Below the pieces are notes generated by a model. It saw only the letters and a program-made list of their open reading frames with translations, was not told where the DNA came from and made no database searches. A stretch of DNA of 64,000 nucleotides. Origin: Lachnocurva sp029100405 (GTDB lineage Bacteria > Bacillota > Clostridia > Lachnospirales > Lachnospiraceae). Each line of letters starts with the position of its first letter. Position 1 is the first letter of the stretch. A program made the position numbers and the translations under genes. The stretch is from assembly GCA_046263755.1 (NCBI GenBank), contig JBJYZC010000015.1, positions 1 through 64,000 on the forward strand, in the 5' to 3' direction. Shown one piece after another: positions 25,333-34,405 of this stretch.

Positions 25333-27048
25333 TTACATTCTCTGTGCATGTGTCTTTTTCTTCATCTCATACATCCGTCGATCCGCCAGAGCACGGAGTT
25401 CTGCAAAGCCTTTGCTGCTATTGGAATAGTGGATCGCATGACCGTAAGAAATAGAATAGGGGAAGTTAAAAACCATCTTATCGTTAACCTCTTGTATTTC
25501 TTTTGCCAGATTTTCTTCTGCTTTTTCAATCTCGTTCGGATCTGAAAGAACCATTAGGAATTCATCACCGCCCCAGCGGCAGGCAAAGCCTCTTTCGTCC
25601 GGTACGGCCGTCGCAATGTTCATCGCGGCCGTTCGGATCAACTGATCACCGACTTTATGGCCAAATTGGTCATTTGCCTCCTTCAGATGGTCGACGTCAA
25701 AGAAGATCAAGCCATAAGCACGATCCTGTTCCCGTTCAAAATCGTCCATCATTTCTTCGCAGTAGGTCCGGTTGTAGATTCCTGTCAGGAGATCATGATA
25801 AGCCAGAAACTCTGTCTGCTCATCCCGGGCTTTCTGACTGGTGTAGTGAACAAAACGTAAGAATAGTGACATTGCCATACCGGCCAGGAAAGTATAAGCT
25901 GCCATGGAAGCGAAATCGATATTCTGCAAGGTAATAAATAATGTAGAACGCGGAAATAGATCTCGAAACATGATAACCGAAAGTGAAAAAAACAGAATCA
26001 GAATCGAGAAGAAGATTGTCTGTCTGTAAATTTGAACCTGCATATCCTTTGATTTACTCCCCAGTATCAGCTCCCCTAGTATCGTAATGACGCAACTTAT
26101 GGCAAGGAAGAAATATTCATAGTTCTCGCGATTTACAATCAGATTGTTGAATTTAAAATGCAAGATCAGATTAATCATAGCATCTGCGACAAAAAAGGCT
26201 GCAAGCAGGCGATAAACCCCTACCAGTTTTCCGGTACTGATTTCTGCCAGCAAGAGAAACAGAGGTATCGGCATTAGAAGAATGGCAAAATATTCTGTTT
26301 GAGCACAAATTTTTTGATTTTGAATCATTACATAGAACATTCTCCGGCTCGACAGCTGCCAGATAGACATTGCAAGGAGAAAGAGAGAAAGATTCATTGT
26401 CACCAGGCTCCCCTTCCTATCCTGGTTCACTCCTATCATACGCACCAGAGAAATTGAAATGGCAAAAACCGAAACAAGCAGCAATGATCCATACAAAGCA
26501 AAATTCAGCCGGTTTCCAAGCAAAGGATATAGATGAGCCTCCCCTGCATTCATCAGACGAAATTTTGTTATATGACTGGAGGAAAAGGCCTGAACTTGTT
26601 TCACTTCGATATGAATCATTGAGCCGAAGCAATAACGTGGAATAGGAGCTGAGATATATTCATCTCCCAACATTTCTCCTCTTTTATATTCTCTATCTCC
26701 ATAGTTGTAAATCAAGCTGCCATCCGATCCGTAAATTCGAATCAGAGAATGATACTGCCAGAAGCATAGTCTGTTCATCTGCAGTTGGTTCAATGCCTGC
26801 TTGGGAAGCTTGATGTAGAAGTCCAGCCGGTCTCCTTGATCCAAGGGTGGCAGATCCGACTTGGAGACCGAAATGGTCTCTTTCTGTCCCTTTGGGGTAG
26901 CATAGGCTGATATCTCTTTGAGGTCTACATAATCCGCTTTTCCAAAACCGCTGGCATGAATGAGGCCTTCAATCATGGAAAAAGCAAGGATAATAATAAT
27001 AAACAGTCGAAGGAGCAGAAAAGCTGTTGATTCAGATTTTACTTTCAT
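25333..27048 (-). CDS. Membrane diguanylate cyclase (7TM + GGDEF)
   Basis: 571 aa. A signal-anchor-like N-terminal helix is followed by an extracellular ~160-residue domain, then about seven membrane segments (residues ~185-400), the 7TMR-DISM layout, and a C-terminal GGDEF domain (~410-571) with an intact RWGGDEF active site and the HDLLTGIYNR start. It should make cyclic di-GMP in response to an external signal. The inhibitory I-site RxxD five residues before GGDEF is not present, so product feedback may be absent. AGAGGAAA precedes the ATG. Confidence 0.9.
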   Translation of the reverse strand: MKVKSESTAFLLLRLFIIIILAFSMIEGLIHASGFGKADYVDLKEISAYATPKGQKETISVSKSDLPPLDQGDRLDFYIKLPKQALNQLQMNRLCFWQYHSLIRIYGSDGSLIYNYGDREYKRGEMLGDEYISAPIPRYCFGSMIHIEVKQVQAFSSSHITKFRLMNAGEAHLYPLLGNRLNFALYGSLLLVSVFAISISLVRMIGVNQDRKGSLVTMNLSLFLLAMSIWQLSSRRMFYVMIQNQKICAQTEYFAILLMPIPLFLLLAEISTGKLVGVYRLLAAFFVADAMINLILHFKFNNLIVNRENYEYFFLAISCVITILGELILGSKSKDMQVQIYRQTIFFSILILFFSLSVIMFRDLFPRSTLFITLQNIDFASMAAYTFLAGMAMSLFLRFVHYTSQKARDEQTEFLAYHDLLTGIYNRTYCEEMMDDFEREQDRAYGLIFFDVDHLKEANDQFGHKVGDQLIRTAAMNIATAVPDERGFACRWGGDEFLMVLSDPNEIEKAEENLAKEIQEVNDKMVFNFPYSISYGHAIHYSNSSKGFAELRALADRRMYEMKKKTHAQRM

Positions 27049-27487
27049 ATATCTATCGTTTCCTCTCAGCGAACCGGACTCCCCAGCCGGTTCTAAGAGC
27101 TGCTAAGTCTATTTAGCAGCAATGGTCGTTAGTGTCAGATAGAATTGTTAACTAGTTGTATTTACGTTATCGGCGATACGAATTCAAAGGATATGTTGTG
27201 ATTCGTTTTATTGTGACGCGCTTTCGCTCAAGTCCTTAAATCTTTCATAACTGATAAATTATAACACGGACATTTCTATTATTCATCATCCTTATGCAAT
27301 TTTATAAGAATTCTTATAAGATCCTGCTTTAATTTTTCATTGAAAGTCCCCCAAAAATGGTCTATTCTTATTTAGGTTGCATACCTCTTATTTTGTTTCT
27401 GATTTCTCGAAATGAAAGGTTCTGCAGCATTCATTTTTGGGGTTTCAACCTCTTACTACATTGATTTTAACAGAAGGAGGATCCACT
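27049..27487. other. Gene-free region between GGDEF gene and mgtE leader
   Basis: AT-rich divergent promoter region. CCGGACTCCCCAGCCGG and GCTGCTAAGTCTATTTAGCAGC form small dyads near 27075-27121, and TATAAT with an extended TG faces the GGDEF gene near 27257. No M-box magnesium riboswitch consensus could be recognised. Confidence 0.45.
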
Positions 27488-27592
27488 ATGGACGGAGACA
27501 GTCACGGTCGAAGTAGACAACTGAACATGATCTGTATCGATTACCACACGATCATTCCGTCTGTTGGTCATCCTGCTTTCATGTCCAGATAA
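27488..27592 (+). CDS. Possible 34-residue leader peptide upstream of mgtE
   Basis: ATG at 27488 follows a perfect AGAAGGAGG with seven-base spacing. The 34 codons (beginning MDGDSHGRSR, with HTIIPSVGHP later) end in TAA 80 bp before mgtE. No similarity is recognised. Position suggests an upstream open reading frame controlling mgtE by translation, but this is inference; it could also be a stand-alone small protein. Confidence 0.5.
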   Translation: MDGDSHGRSRQLNMICIDYHTIIPSVGHPAFMSR

Positions 27593-27672
27593 ACGATCTA
27601 ATCAGACCAGGTCTGTCTTCTTCAAATCGCCGCTGTCATACAGCAGGCACAGGATTTTGAAGGAGAATACCA

Positions 27673-29028
27673 ATGAACCAATTTCAGATTGATAAGTTAG
27701 AGGAGCTTCGCGCTCTTATTTCGCGTGCGGACCGCTCTGCGATCGCTGCCTTTCTCGAAGACTTCCAGCCCATCGACTTTGCCGAACTGGTCAGCGAACT
27801 GGATGACGAAGAGATCGCAGCTCTGACACCACTCCTAGACGATGATTCCCTGGCCTCCCTGATGGAGGAATCCGAGGATGATGACCGAATCCGTATTGCA
27901 CGGACTCTCGATAATGCTCGTCTGCTTACTGCATTCGAATATATGCAGAAGGATGATATCGTAGATATCTTAGGCGACTTCCCGATTGGACGCCGAAAAG
28001 AAGTCATGCGGAGCATGCGTTCTTCCGATCAGCAGATCATTACCCGTCTGCTGAAATATCCGGAAGATTCTGCCGGCGGTCTGATGACCACCGAATATAT
28101 CGCCTTGCATGACAATCTCACAGCCGGTGAGGGTCTGCAGACCATCCGTAAAATCGCTCCGAAAACCGAATTTATCGAAACGATTTATATTATCGACAAT
28201 GCCCGGAAACTGATTGGAAGCGTCAGCCTGCGGCAGCTTCTGGCTGCACCAAAATCCACTCCGATTACCAGCCTGATGAATGACCAGGTCATTTCCGTCT
28301 CTCCGGAAACGGATCAGGAAGAAGCATCCCAACTGGTTTCCCGGTATGACCTGGACGCCATCCCGGTCGTCAGTAAGTCCAACCAGATCCTCGGTATTAT
28401 CACCGTCGATGATGTGATCGATGTTATTATCGAAGAGTATGACGAGGATATGCTCCAGATGGGTGGTGTCAATGTTGAAGAAAGCATTGACTCTACCTGG
28501 AAAGAATCCCTTCGCATGCGTCTTCCCTGGCTTCTCATAAACCTTGCCACCGCCTTTCTGGCTTCCTTTGTCGTCAACATATTCCAAGGCACCATTGAGA
28601 AAGTCGTTGCACTGTCTGCTGTTATGACCATCATCAGCGGTATGGGCGGAAATGCAGGGACACAGACCATGTCCATCCTGGTTCGAACTCTGGCCCAGGA
28701 AGAAATCGACTGGAAAGAAGCCATCCCCCATCTTTTCAAGGAGATTCTGGTCGGCATCCTGGATGGTGCTTCTTGTGGAGTGGTTACCGGTGTCGTGGTT
28801 TATTTCATGTATCATAATATCTTCCTCAGCCTCATTGTGATTCTTGCCATGATTGGAAATCTGATCGTTTCTGCAGTCTTCGGTTTCCTTATTCCCTTGA
28901 TCCTGAAGAAGTGCCATGCGGATCCGGCGGTTGCATCGTCGATCTTCGTCACCACTGCGACAGACACTCTGGGATTCTTTATTTTCCTTGGACTGGCAAA
29001 AGCCTGCCTGCCCCTACTTGTAGGGTAA
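27673..29028 (+). CDS. mgtE: MgtE-type magnesium transporter
   Basis: A 451-residue Mg2+ channel. The N-terminal superhelical domain (residues ~1-125, rich in Asp, Glu and Ala), two CBS domains (~130-255) and five C-terminal membrane helices (~280-450) with GMGGNAGTQ, the Mg2+-selectivity region, are all present. AAGGAG precedes the ATG. In the family the cytosolic domains sense Mg2+ and gate the pore. Its last 50 bp overlap the 3' end of the opposing polymerase gene. Confidence 0.95.
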   Translation: MNQFQIDKLEELRALISRADRSAIAAFLEDFQPIDFAELVSELDDEEIAALTPLLDDDSLASLMEESEDDDRIRIARTLDNARLLTAFEYMQKDDIVDILGDFPIGRRKEVMRSMRSSDQQIITRLLKYPEDSAGGLMTTEYIALHDNLTAGEGLQTIRKIAPKTEFIETIYIIDNARKLIGSVSLRQLLAAPKSTPITSLMNDQVISVSPETDQEEASQLVSRYDLDAIPVVSKSNQILGIITVDDVIDVIIEEYDEDMLQMGGVNVEESIDSTWKESLRMRLPWLLINLATAFLASFVVNIFQGTIEKVVALSAVMTIISGMGGNAGTQTMSILVRTLAQEEIDWKEAIPHLFKEILVGILDGASCGVVTGVVVYFMYHNIFLSLIVILAMIGNLIVSAVFGFLIPLILKKCHADPAVASSIFVTTATDTLGFFIFLGLAKACLPLLVG

Positions 29029-30310
29029 GAGAATTTCCCCTCTCAAAATAAGAATGGGGATGAACCATATGGTCATCTGCCGTAGCATCCAGGGAGGAGA
29101 GATATCGATCTTCATACATGATGCCCCTTTGGATCGACTGATATCCATAACGTCTTCGGACACTGTCCACCATTTGGTCAGCCCGAAGACGTTTTTCACG
29201 TTTTTCAATGTCAATAAAAAAATTTAACTGCCTGGGAAGCCCCTCCTGAACCAGATCCCCAACACGGATTCCCATACTTCGAATCGGCTTATCCCAGTGA
29301 TACAGTTCAGCGAAAATGCCTGCGGCAGCCTTCTCAATTTCTTCTGAAATATTAGTAGGTTCTTCTAATCTTTTCTGGCGGTGACAGGTCTCCAAGCCAT
29401 TGTCGCGGACATAGACTTCCACGACATATCCTTGAAAATGATGCTCTCTTAAACGCTTGGCTATGCTTTCTGAAAGAAGATAGAGTACCAGCCTGACATC
29501 ATCATTACAAGTCAGATCCCGGGGTGTTGTAGTGCTGTTTCCGATACTCTTCACAGGAACGGCCTGTCCAAAGGGACTGACCTCCGTCTCATCCCGGCCC
29601 CGGGCAAAGACAGACAGGACAAGCCCCATCTTACCGAACCAGCTCTTCAGAAGCATCGGATCCTCCTCTGCCAATTCTCCTATGGTATGAATCCCAAAAT
29701 TATGAAGTTTGTGTTCCGTCCGCCTGCCGACATAAAGAAGATTTCCTACCGGCTGCGGCCAGATCATGCTTTTATAATTCTCCTGATCAAAAACAGTAAT
29801 GGCATCCGGTTTCTTGTAATCACTCCCCAATTTGGCATAGATCTTATTCCACGAGACACCAATACTGACTGTGATACCAAGTTCCCTCCGAATTCGGCTG
29901 CTGATCTCTTCTGCAATCAGAAACCCGTTATGCATGGTCTTCGTTTGATCTCCGAGGATCTCACAGCAATGGGTGATGTCCACCCAGCATTCGTCCAGTC
30001 CAAAGCTCTCTACCCGATCCGAATATTCTCTATAGATCTCCCGGGCCATCTGAGAGAAGCGGATATAGAGATCCATACGAGGTGGCACAAAAATCACATC
30101 CGGGCAGTTCTGGCGGGCCTGCCACAAGGCCATTCCTGTTTTCACACCTCTTCTTTTGGCAATGTAATTTGCCGTCAGAACGATCCCATGCCTTGCCTCC
30201 GGATCTCCTCCAACAGCCAGGGGATGGCCCGCCAGCTCCGGATGATGGAGCATCTCTACAGAAGCATAGAAGCAATTACAATCAATATGAAGAATGATCC
30301 GATCTGACAT
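28979..30310 (-). CDS. Y-family DNA polymerase (DinB/UmuC-like)
   Basis: A 443-residue translesion polymerase. ILHIDCNCFYASVE gives the first catalytic Asp and steric-gate region, and SFGLDECWVDIT holds the other acidic residues; the little-finger region follows (~240-350) and a long C-terminal tail ends in RLLPVQGK. The start at 30310 follows GTGGAGCG; longer starts run into the upstream gene. It overlaps the small upstream gene by 29 bp and the end of mgtE by 50 bp. Likely damage-inducible, given the divergent LexA-like gene. Confidence 0.9.
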   Translation of the reverse strand: MSDRIILHIDCNCFYASVEMLHHPELAGHPLAVGGDPEARHGIVLTANYIAKRRGVKTGMALWQARQNCPDVIFVPPRMDLYIRFSQMAREIYREYSDRVESFGLDECWVDITHCCEILGDQTKTMHNGFLIAEEISSRIRRELGITVSIGVSWNKIYAKLGSDYKKPDAITVFDQENYKSMIWPQPVGNLLYVGRRTEHKLHNFGIHTIGELAEEDPMLLKSWFGKMGLVLSVFARGRDETEVSPFGQAVPVKSIGNSTTTPRDLTCNDDVRLVLYLLSESIAKRLREHHFQGYVVEVYVRDNGLETCHRQKRLEEPTNISEEIEKAAAGIFAELYHWDKPIRSMGIRVGDLVQEGLPRQLNFFIDIEKREKRLRADQMVDSVRRRYGYQSIQRGIMYEDRYLSSLDATADDHMVHPHSYFERGNSLTLQVGAGRLLPVQGK

Positions 30311-30641
30311 ACTTGCGCTCCACAAACCATAAACCGTTCTCTTCATAAAAGAGAGAGATCTGCCGACCACCTACCATACACAAATAGCGGATCCCGGCCC
30401 CGCCGGCCTTCAGACTCGCCCTCCGGTCCATCCTTAAAATGCGATCGATCCGGTAATGCCGGCCATCCTCCCATATGATCATAAGGGGAGTCAGCTTTCC
30501 TTCCGTTGAGAAGTCTGCCTGAACTTCCACATATGCCTTATATGGATTCTCCGCCGTAAGCTCCGGCTGCTTCTCATACAGACTGACATCCCTCGGGCGG
30601 TCCGACCTCCCGGAATCATGATGGTAATCATATACTCCCAT
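30282..30641 (-). CDS. Small protein paired with the Y-family polymerase
   Basis: 119 aa from the ATG at 30641, nine bases after GAGGAG. I do not recognise a named family. YKAYVEVQADFSTEGKLTPL and WEDGRHYRIDRILRMDRRAS suggest a compact beta barrel; similar small genes precede UmuC-like polymerases in Bacillota (the role played by YolD elsewhere). Its end overlaps the polymerase start, implying coupled translation and a joint role in lesion bypass. Confidence 0.65.
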   Translation of the reverse strand: MGVYDYHHDSGRSDRPRDVSLYEKQPELTAENPYKAYVEVQADFSTEGKLTPLMIIWEDGRHYRIDRILRMDRRASLKAGGAGIRYLCMVGGRQISLFYEENGLWFVERKYVRSDHSSY

Positions 30642-30688
30642 GCCTTGTTTCTCCTCAACTTGAAATTCATTTCTTTGCAGTCTCACTA

Positions 30689-30745
30689 TAAATCCATTAT
30701 GCATGGATGTAAATGGACATTTATTTCTGATTTTCCATTTTTTGT
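30689..30745. promoter_or_regulatory. Candidate operator between polymerase operon and S24 repressor
   Basis: ATCCAT-TATGC-ATGGAT (30690-30707) is a perfect dyad, followed by AAATGGA (30711) and TCCATTT (30734), which are half-sites of the same kind. Placed between divergent promoters, they are good candidates for the repressor binding sites. Confidence 0.5.
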
Positions 30746-30754
30746 AGATTTTAC

Positions 30755-30783
30755 TTGTCAACTCCTATTCGACATGATATGAT
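30755..30783 (+). promoter_or_regulatory. Promoter of the S24 repressor gene
   Basis: TTGTCA, 17-bp spacer, TATGAT; start near 30790 and GGAGG before the ATG at 30833. Confidence 0.65.
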
Positions 30784-30832
30784 TGCATTACCAAATAACA
30801 CACAGACAAGTTTCATCTAATCTGGAGGCTGT

Positions 30833-31633
30833 ATGGCTGAAGCGAATCTTCACATTGAGAAGCGTAAACCAGCACGTGATCTGGGAACAATTATTGCCGC
30901 CTATCGTAAGAAATTACACCTGACACAGGCAGCACTTTCCCAAAGGCTGACCCTATATGATATCCATGTCAGTTCCAAGGCCATTTCCAATTGGGAAAAG
31001 GGGCTTACAGAGCCAAGCGCAACTACCTTCCTCTGCCTCTGCCGAATCCTTCGTATCCCGGATTTTCTGGAAGAATATTTTGGAGAGAACCCGGCAGACC
31101 CCATCTCTGCCCTGAACGACGAAGGGAAACTCTTAGCTATTTCCTATATCGATCGTCTTCTCCATCCGATCAACTATAGTAAGAATGGATCTTCTGATTC
31201 GACTTCTCTGCCACCATCCACCGGGTTCTCTTCTGAGGGAGATCTGACGGCAAAGGCGTATCATCCGATGCGCCGGATCAAGCTATTCGATGCCAGAGTA
31301 TCCGCCGGTACCGGGGACTTTCTGTCATCTGAGGACTACTCTTATATCGAAATCGATGAAAGCCTCCACAGAGACTGTGACTTCGCTGTAACCATACACG
31401 GAGACAGCATGGAACCAGCCTTTCACGATCACGAAATGGTCTATATTCACCAGCAGAACACCCTGGAAGATGGGGAAATCGGAATATTTGCCTGGGAAAA
31501 CAATGCCTACATCAAGAAGCTCCGGGAAGATTCGGAGGGATTGTTTCTGGTCTCTCTGAATCCTCACTATCAGCCGATCCGTGTGGATCCGGCCGATGAT
31601 TCCTTTCGGATCTTCGGAAAGGTTTGCTTATGA
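30833..31633 (+). CDS. LexA-like repressor: XRE helix-turn-helix plus S24 peptidase
   Basis: 266 aa. An XRE-type DNA-binding domain (~residues 18-75, LTQAALSQRLTLYDIHVSSK) is joined by a Ser-rich linker (~105-135) to an S24 autopeptidase domain: Ala-Gly cleavage site in VSAGTG, nucleophile Ser in HGDSMEP and general-base Lys in AYIKKL. Such proteins repress damage genes or prophages and cleave themselves on RecA filaments. It is divergent from the polymerase operon, its probable target. Confidence 0.88.
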   Translation: MAEANLHIEKRKPARDLGTIIAAYRKKLHLTQAALSQRLTLYDIHVSSKAISNWEKGLTEPSATTFLCLCRILRIPDFLEEYFGENPADPISALNDEGKLLAISYIDRLLHPINYSKNGSSDSTSLPPSTGFSSEGDLTAKAYHPMRRIKLFDARVSAGTGDFLSSEDYSYIEIDESLHRDCDFAVTIHGDSMEPAFHDHEMVYIHQQNTLEDGEIGIFAWENNAYIKKLREDSEGLFLVSLNPHYQPIRVDPADDSFRIFGKVCL

Positions 31634-31839
31634 TGACAAAGGACAAGAATCTCCTGCGTGTCTGTCGGGAAAATCTGCGTCTGACCCAGGAAGAAGTCGC
31701 GGAAGCAGTTCATGTTACGCCGAAATCTATTTACCGTTATGAGAATGGACTCGGATATCCGAATCTGGTCACAGCACTCCGTATCTCAGAGCTCTTTGGA
31801 AAATCCGTAAATGAGCTTTTTCCACGATCGATCCAGTAG
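31630..31839 (+). CDS. Small XRE-family regulator
   Basis: About 69 residues forming one helix-turn-helix domain (RLTQEEVAEAVHVTPKSIYRYENG) and nothing else. The ATG overlaps the stop codon of the S24 repressor gene (ATGA) with AAAGG seven bases before, so the two are translationally coupled. It may modulate the repressor or the same operator. A target cannot be read from the sequence. Confidence 0.8.
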   Translation: MMTKDKNLLRVCRENLRLTQEEVAEAVHVTPKSIYRYENGLGYPNLVTALRISELFGKSVNELFPRSIQ

Positions 31840-31855
31840 AAAGGAACTCAATATT

Positions 31856-32917
31856 ATGCCACAGGAAGAAAAGCACGTCCGCAGGCCTCATTACAGTGGC
31901 CGTTATCCCAAACGTTTTGAGGAAAAATACAAGGAAAGAAATCCGGAAAAGTACCAGGATGAGATTCAGCATGTGATCGAAAAGGGAAATACTCCTGCCG
32001 GCATGCACATCCCGATCATGGTAGCAGAGACCTTGGAAAAGCTGCAGATTCAACCCGGAATGAAGGGATTAGACTGTACACTCGGCTACGGTGGGCATAC
32101 GACAGCCTTCCTTAAGGCCCTAAAAGGACAAGGGCACCTCATATCAACAGACATCGATCCGATTGAAATCAAGAAGACGACCGCACGGCTTCGTGGTCAG
32201 GGATTTGGCGAAGACCTCTGGACGCCTGTCCATGCAAGTTATGTTGAAATCGATCGTCTGGCGAAAGAATATGGTCCCTTTGACTTCGTTATGGCTGACC
32301 TCGGCGTTTCTTCCATGCAGATCGATGACCCTTCCCGTGGTTTTTCCTGGAGGGCAGACGGTCCTTTGGACCTGCGTTTTGACCCGGAAAAAGGCGAGCC
32401 GGCTTCAGAACGTCTCCGCCAGCTGACACGCGAGGAACTAACCGAGCTTCTGTTTGAAAATTCGGATGAACCATATGCCAGAGAAATCGCTCAGGCAATT
32501 ATCAAAACATATCGAAGTGCCAAAGAAATCAATACGACATTTGATCTGAGAAATCTGATTGAAAAGACCCTTCTCTCCGTAAAAGAGGTAGGCACCCTTT
32601 CTCAAGAAGAGCAGAGGGAAATTGTGAAGAAATCCTGCGCCCGTGTTTTTCAGGCTCTTCGCATTGATGTAAATTCTGAATTTGAGACTTTAATGGAATT
32701 CATAAAAAAACTTCCTTACGCCCTGGCCCCCGGTGGAAGAGTCGTCATATTGACCTTCCATTCCGGAGAAGACCGGATCGTAAAGAAGTTGTTAAAAGAG
32801 GAATTGCGAGAAGGATTATGGTCCGAGATTGCAGACTCTGTGATCCGCCCCGGCAAAGAGGAATGCTATCGCAATCCACGGGCACACTCCACGAAGCTTC
32901 GCTGGGCAATTCGCTGA
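31856..32917 (+). CDS. rsmH: 16S rRNA (cytosine-1402-N4)-methyltransferase, extended N-terminus
   Basis: RsmH/MraW family (353 aa). HIPIMVAETLEKL, DCTLGYGGHT (SAM site), DFVMADLGVSSMQID, DPSRGFSWRADGPLDLRFD and VILTFHSGEDRIVK match the enzyme. The first ~50 residues (basic, Tyr- and Lys-rich) are extra compared with the usual protein, and the gene is not next to ftsL or mraZ, so it may be a second, diverged copy. ATG at 31856 follows AAAGGAA. Convergent with thiD, with only 11 bp between them and no terminator. Confidence 0.85.
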   Translation: MPQEEKHVRRPHYSGRYPKRFEEKYKERNPEKYQDEIQHVIEKGNTPAGMHIPIMVAETLEKLQIQPGMKGLDCTLGYGGHTTAFLKALKGQGHLISTDIDPIEIKKTTARLRGQGFGEDLWTPVHASYVEIDRLAKEYGPFDFVMADLGVSSMQIDDPSRGFSWRADGPLDLRFDPEKGEPASERLRQLTREELTELLFENSDEPYAREIAQAIIKTYRSAKEINTTFDLRNLIEKTLLSVKEVGTLSQEEQREIVKKSCARVFQALRIDVNSEFETLMEFIKKLPYALAPGGRVVILTFHSGEDRIVKKLLKEELREGLWSEIADSVIRPGKEECYRNPRAHSTKLRWAIR

Positions 32918-32928
32918 CCGCTGACCAG

Positions 32929-33735
32929 TCATGCTTCGGATTCCATGTACTTTCCCTCGAAAGCGAAAGCATGGTCCAAGGGACCGCTGCCATGACCAAG
33001 ATCTAACATTGCCGACAGAGCGCCGCTGATATAGTCCTTGGCTCGCTGCACAGACTCCTCCATATTGAAGCCCTTGGCCAGATTAGATGCAATGGCGCTG
33101 GATAGTGTGCAGCCTGTCCCATGGGTATTCGGGTTCGAAATTCTCTTCCCTCGGAACCAATGGAATTCACCATTCTGACAAAGCAGATCATTGGCATCAT
33201 TGATTTTGTGACCGCCCTTCAGAAGAACCGCACAATGAAAGCGCCTGCTGATCTCTCCTGCCGCCTTGACCATATCTCCTTCTGACTCAATGTTACAGCC
33301 GGAAAGGACTTCTGCTTCCGGAATATTTGGAGTCAGGATATCCGCCAAAGGTAACAGTTCCTTCTTTAATGTCGAAATGGCATCCTGACTGATCAGTCGG
33401 GCTCCACTTGTAGCAACCATAACCGGATCGATCACGATCCACTTAGGCTGGTAGAAACGAAGCCTTTCCGCGATGACCTGAATCAGGTCACTTTCCGAAA
33501 CCATTCCTATTTTCACTGCATCCGGAAAGATATCCGTAAATACTTCGTCTAGCTCTTCCTTCAAAAATGCAGGACTTGCATTCATAATTGCTGTGACGCC
33601 GGTTGTATTCTGAGCAGTCATGGCAGTGATGGCTGACATGGCATAAACGCCATTTGCCATCATTGTCTTGATATCTGCCTGGATGCCGGCGCCTCCGCTG
33701 GAATCAGATCCGGCGATCGTTAATGCTGTTCTCAT
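32929..33735 (-). CDS. thiD: Hydroxymethylpyrimidine/phosphomethylpyrimidine kinase
   Basis: Phosphorylates HMP twice to HMP-PP for thiamine synthesis. ALTIAGSDSSGGAGIQADIKT at the N-terminus, DPVMVATSGARL and the C-terminal THGTGCTLSSAIAS anion hole are present; 268 aa is normal. Last gene of thiM-thiE-thiW-thiD. A hairpin (ACCGGCAG/CTGCCGGT near 33770-33808) lies between it and thiW and could lower its expression. Confidence 0.95.
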   Translation of the reverse strand: MRTALTIAGSDSSGGAGIQADIKTMMANGVYAMSAITAMTAQNTTGVTAIMNASPAFLKEELDEVFTDIFPDAVKIGMVSESDLIQVIAERLRFYQPKWIVIDPVMVATSGARLISQDAISTLKKELLPLADILTPNIPEAEVLSGCNIESEGDMVKAAGEISRRFHCAVLLKGGHKINDANDLLCQNGEFHWFRGKRISNPNTHGTGCTLSSAIASNLAKGFNMEESVQRAKDYISGALSAMLDLGHGSGPLDHAFAFEGKYMESEA

Positions 33736-33872
33736 GATTGACCTCCCGTGAGACAGATTAATTTTATATACCGGCAGAAGGTGGTGCCCCCGGCCTGCCG
33801 GTTGTTGTTTACTATTTATTTTACAATATTACGAATGGCTCCCTTGCCAGTCTGCTTTCACAATTCGAATCA

Positions 33873-34385
33873 TCATTCCGTCAGCATCTGTCTCATATGA
33901 CCGAGAACCTTAGTCTTATCCAATGCTGTGATCAGAATTGCTGCGATGATGGTCCCGCCTGCTGTACTTACCAGGAAGGGAAGGACATAGGTAAATAAGG
34001 CGGCTTCTTTATTTCCCATCAGAAGGGTTGCAACCGGGAAAGCCAACAGGCCCCCAAGCACTCCTGTTCCGACAACCTCAGCGAGATAGGTCGGGATATA
34101 CTTTTTTGTCGCCTTGAACATCAGGCCACAGCAAAGAGCTCCTACCATACTGCCGGGAAAGGCCATAAGAGATCCGGTTCCCATCAGATTCCGGATCAGG
34201 GAAGCAGCAAATGCGATGGCAACGCCCCACCAAGGGCCAAGGAGAACTGCTGCCAGAACATTGACCATATGTTGGATCGGGAAGCACTTGGATGCCCCAA
34301 CCGGGATATAGAATCCGGACAATGCAATGATGACAGCCACCAGAAGTGCCGATGTTACAAGTTTCTTTAGATGTTCCTGTTTCAT
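33873..34385 (-). CDS. thiW: ThiW, predicted thiazole transporter (ECF S component)
   Basis: A 170-residue membrane protein with about five hydrophobic segments. It matches ThiW, recognised from ALSGFYIPVGASKCFPIQHM and GALCCGLMFKAT. ThiW proteins are substrate-binding S units of ECF transporters predicted to take up hydroxyethylthiazole, and they co-occur with thiM. The shared EcfA/EcfT may be encoded elsewhere. Placed between thiE and thiD, under the TPP riboswitch. Confidence 0.88.
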   Translation of the reverse strand: MKQEHLKKLVTSALLVAVIIALSGFYIPVGASKCFPIQHMVNVLAAVLLGPWWGVAIAFAASLIRNLMGTGSLMAFPGSMVGALCCGLMFKATKKYIPTYLAEVVGTGVLGGLLAFPVATLLMGNKEAALFTYVLPFLVSTAGGTIIAAILITALDKTKVLGHMRQMLTE

Positions 34386-34405
34386 AAATAATCTCCTTTT
34401 CTCCC

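Noticed and set aside
27300..27490. M-box (magnesium) riboswitch before mgtE
   Set aside because: The expected conserved segments were not found by eye; a covariance search could overturn this.
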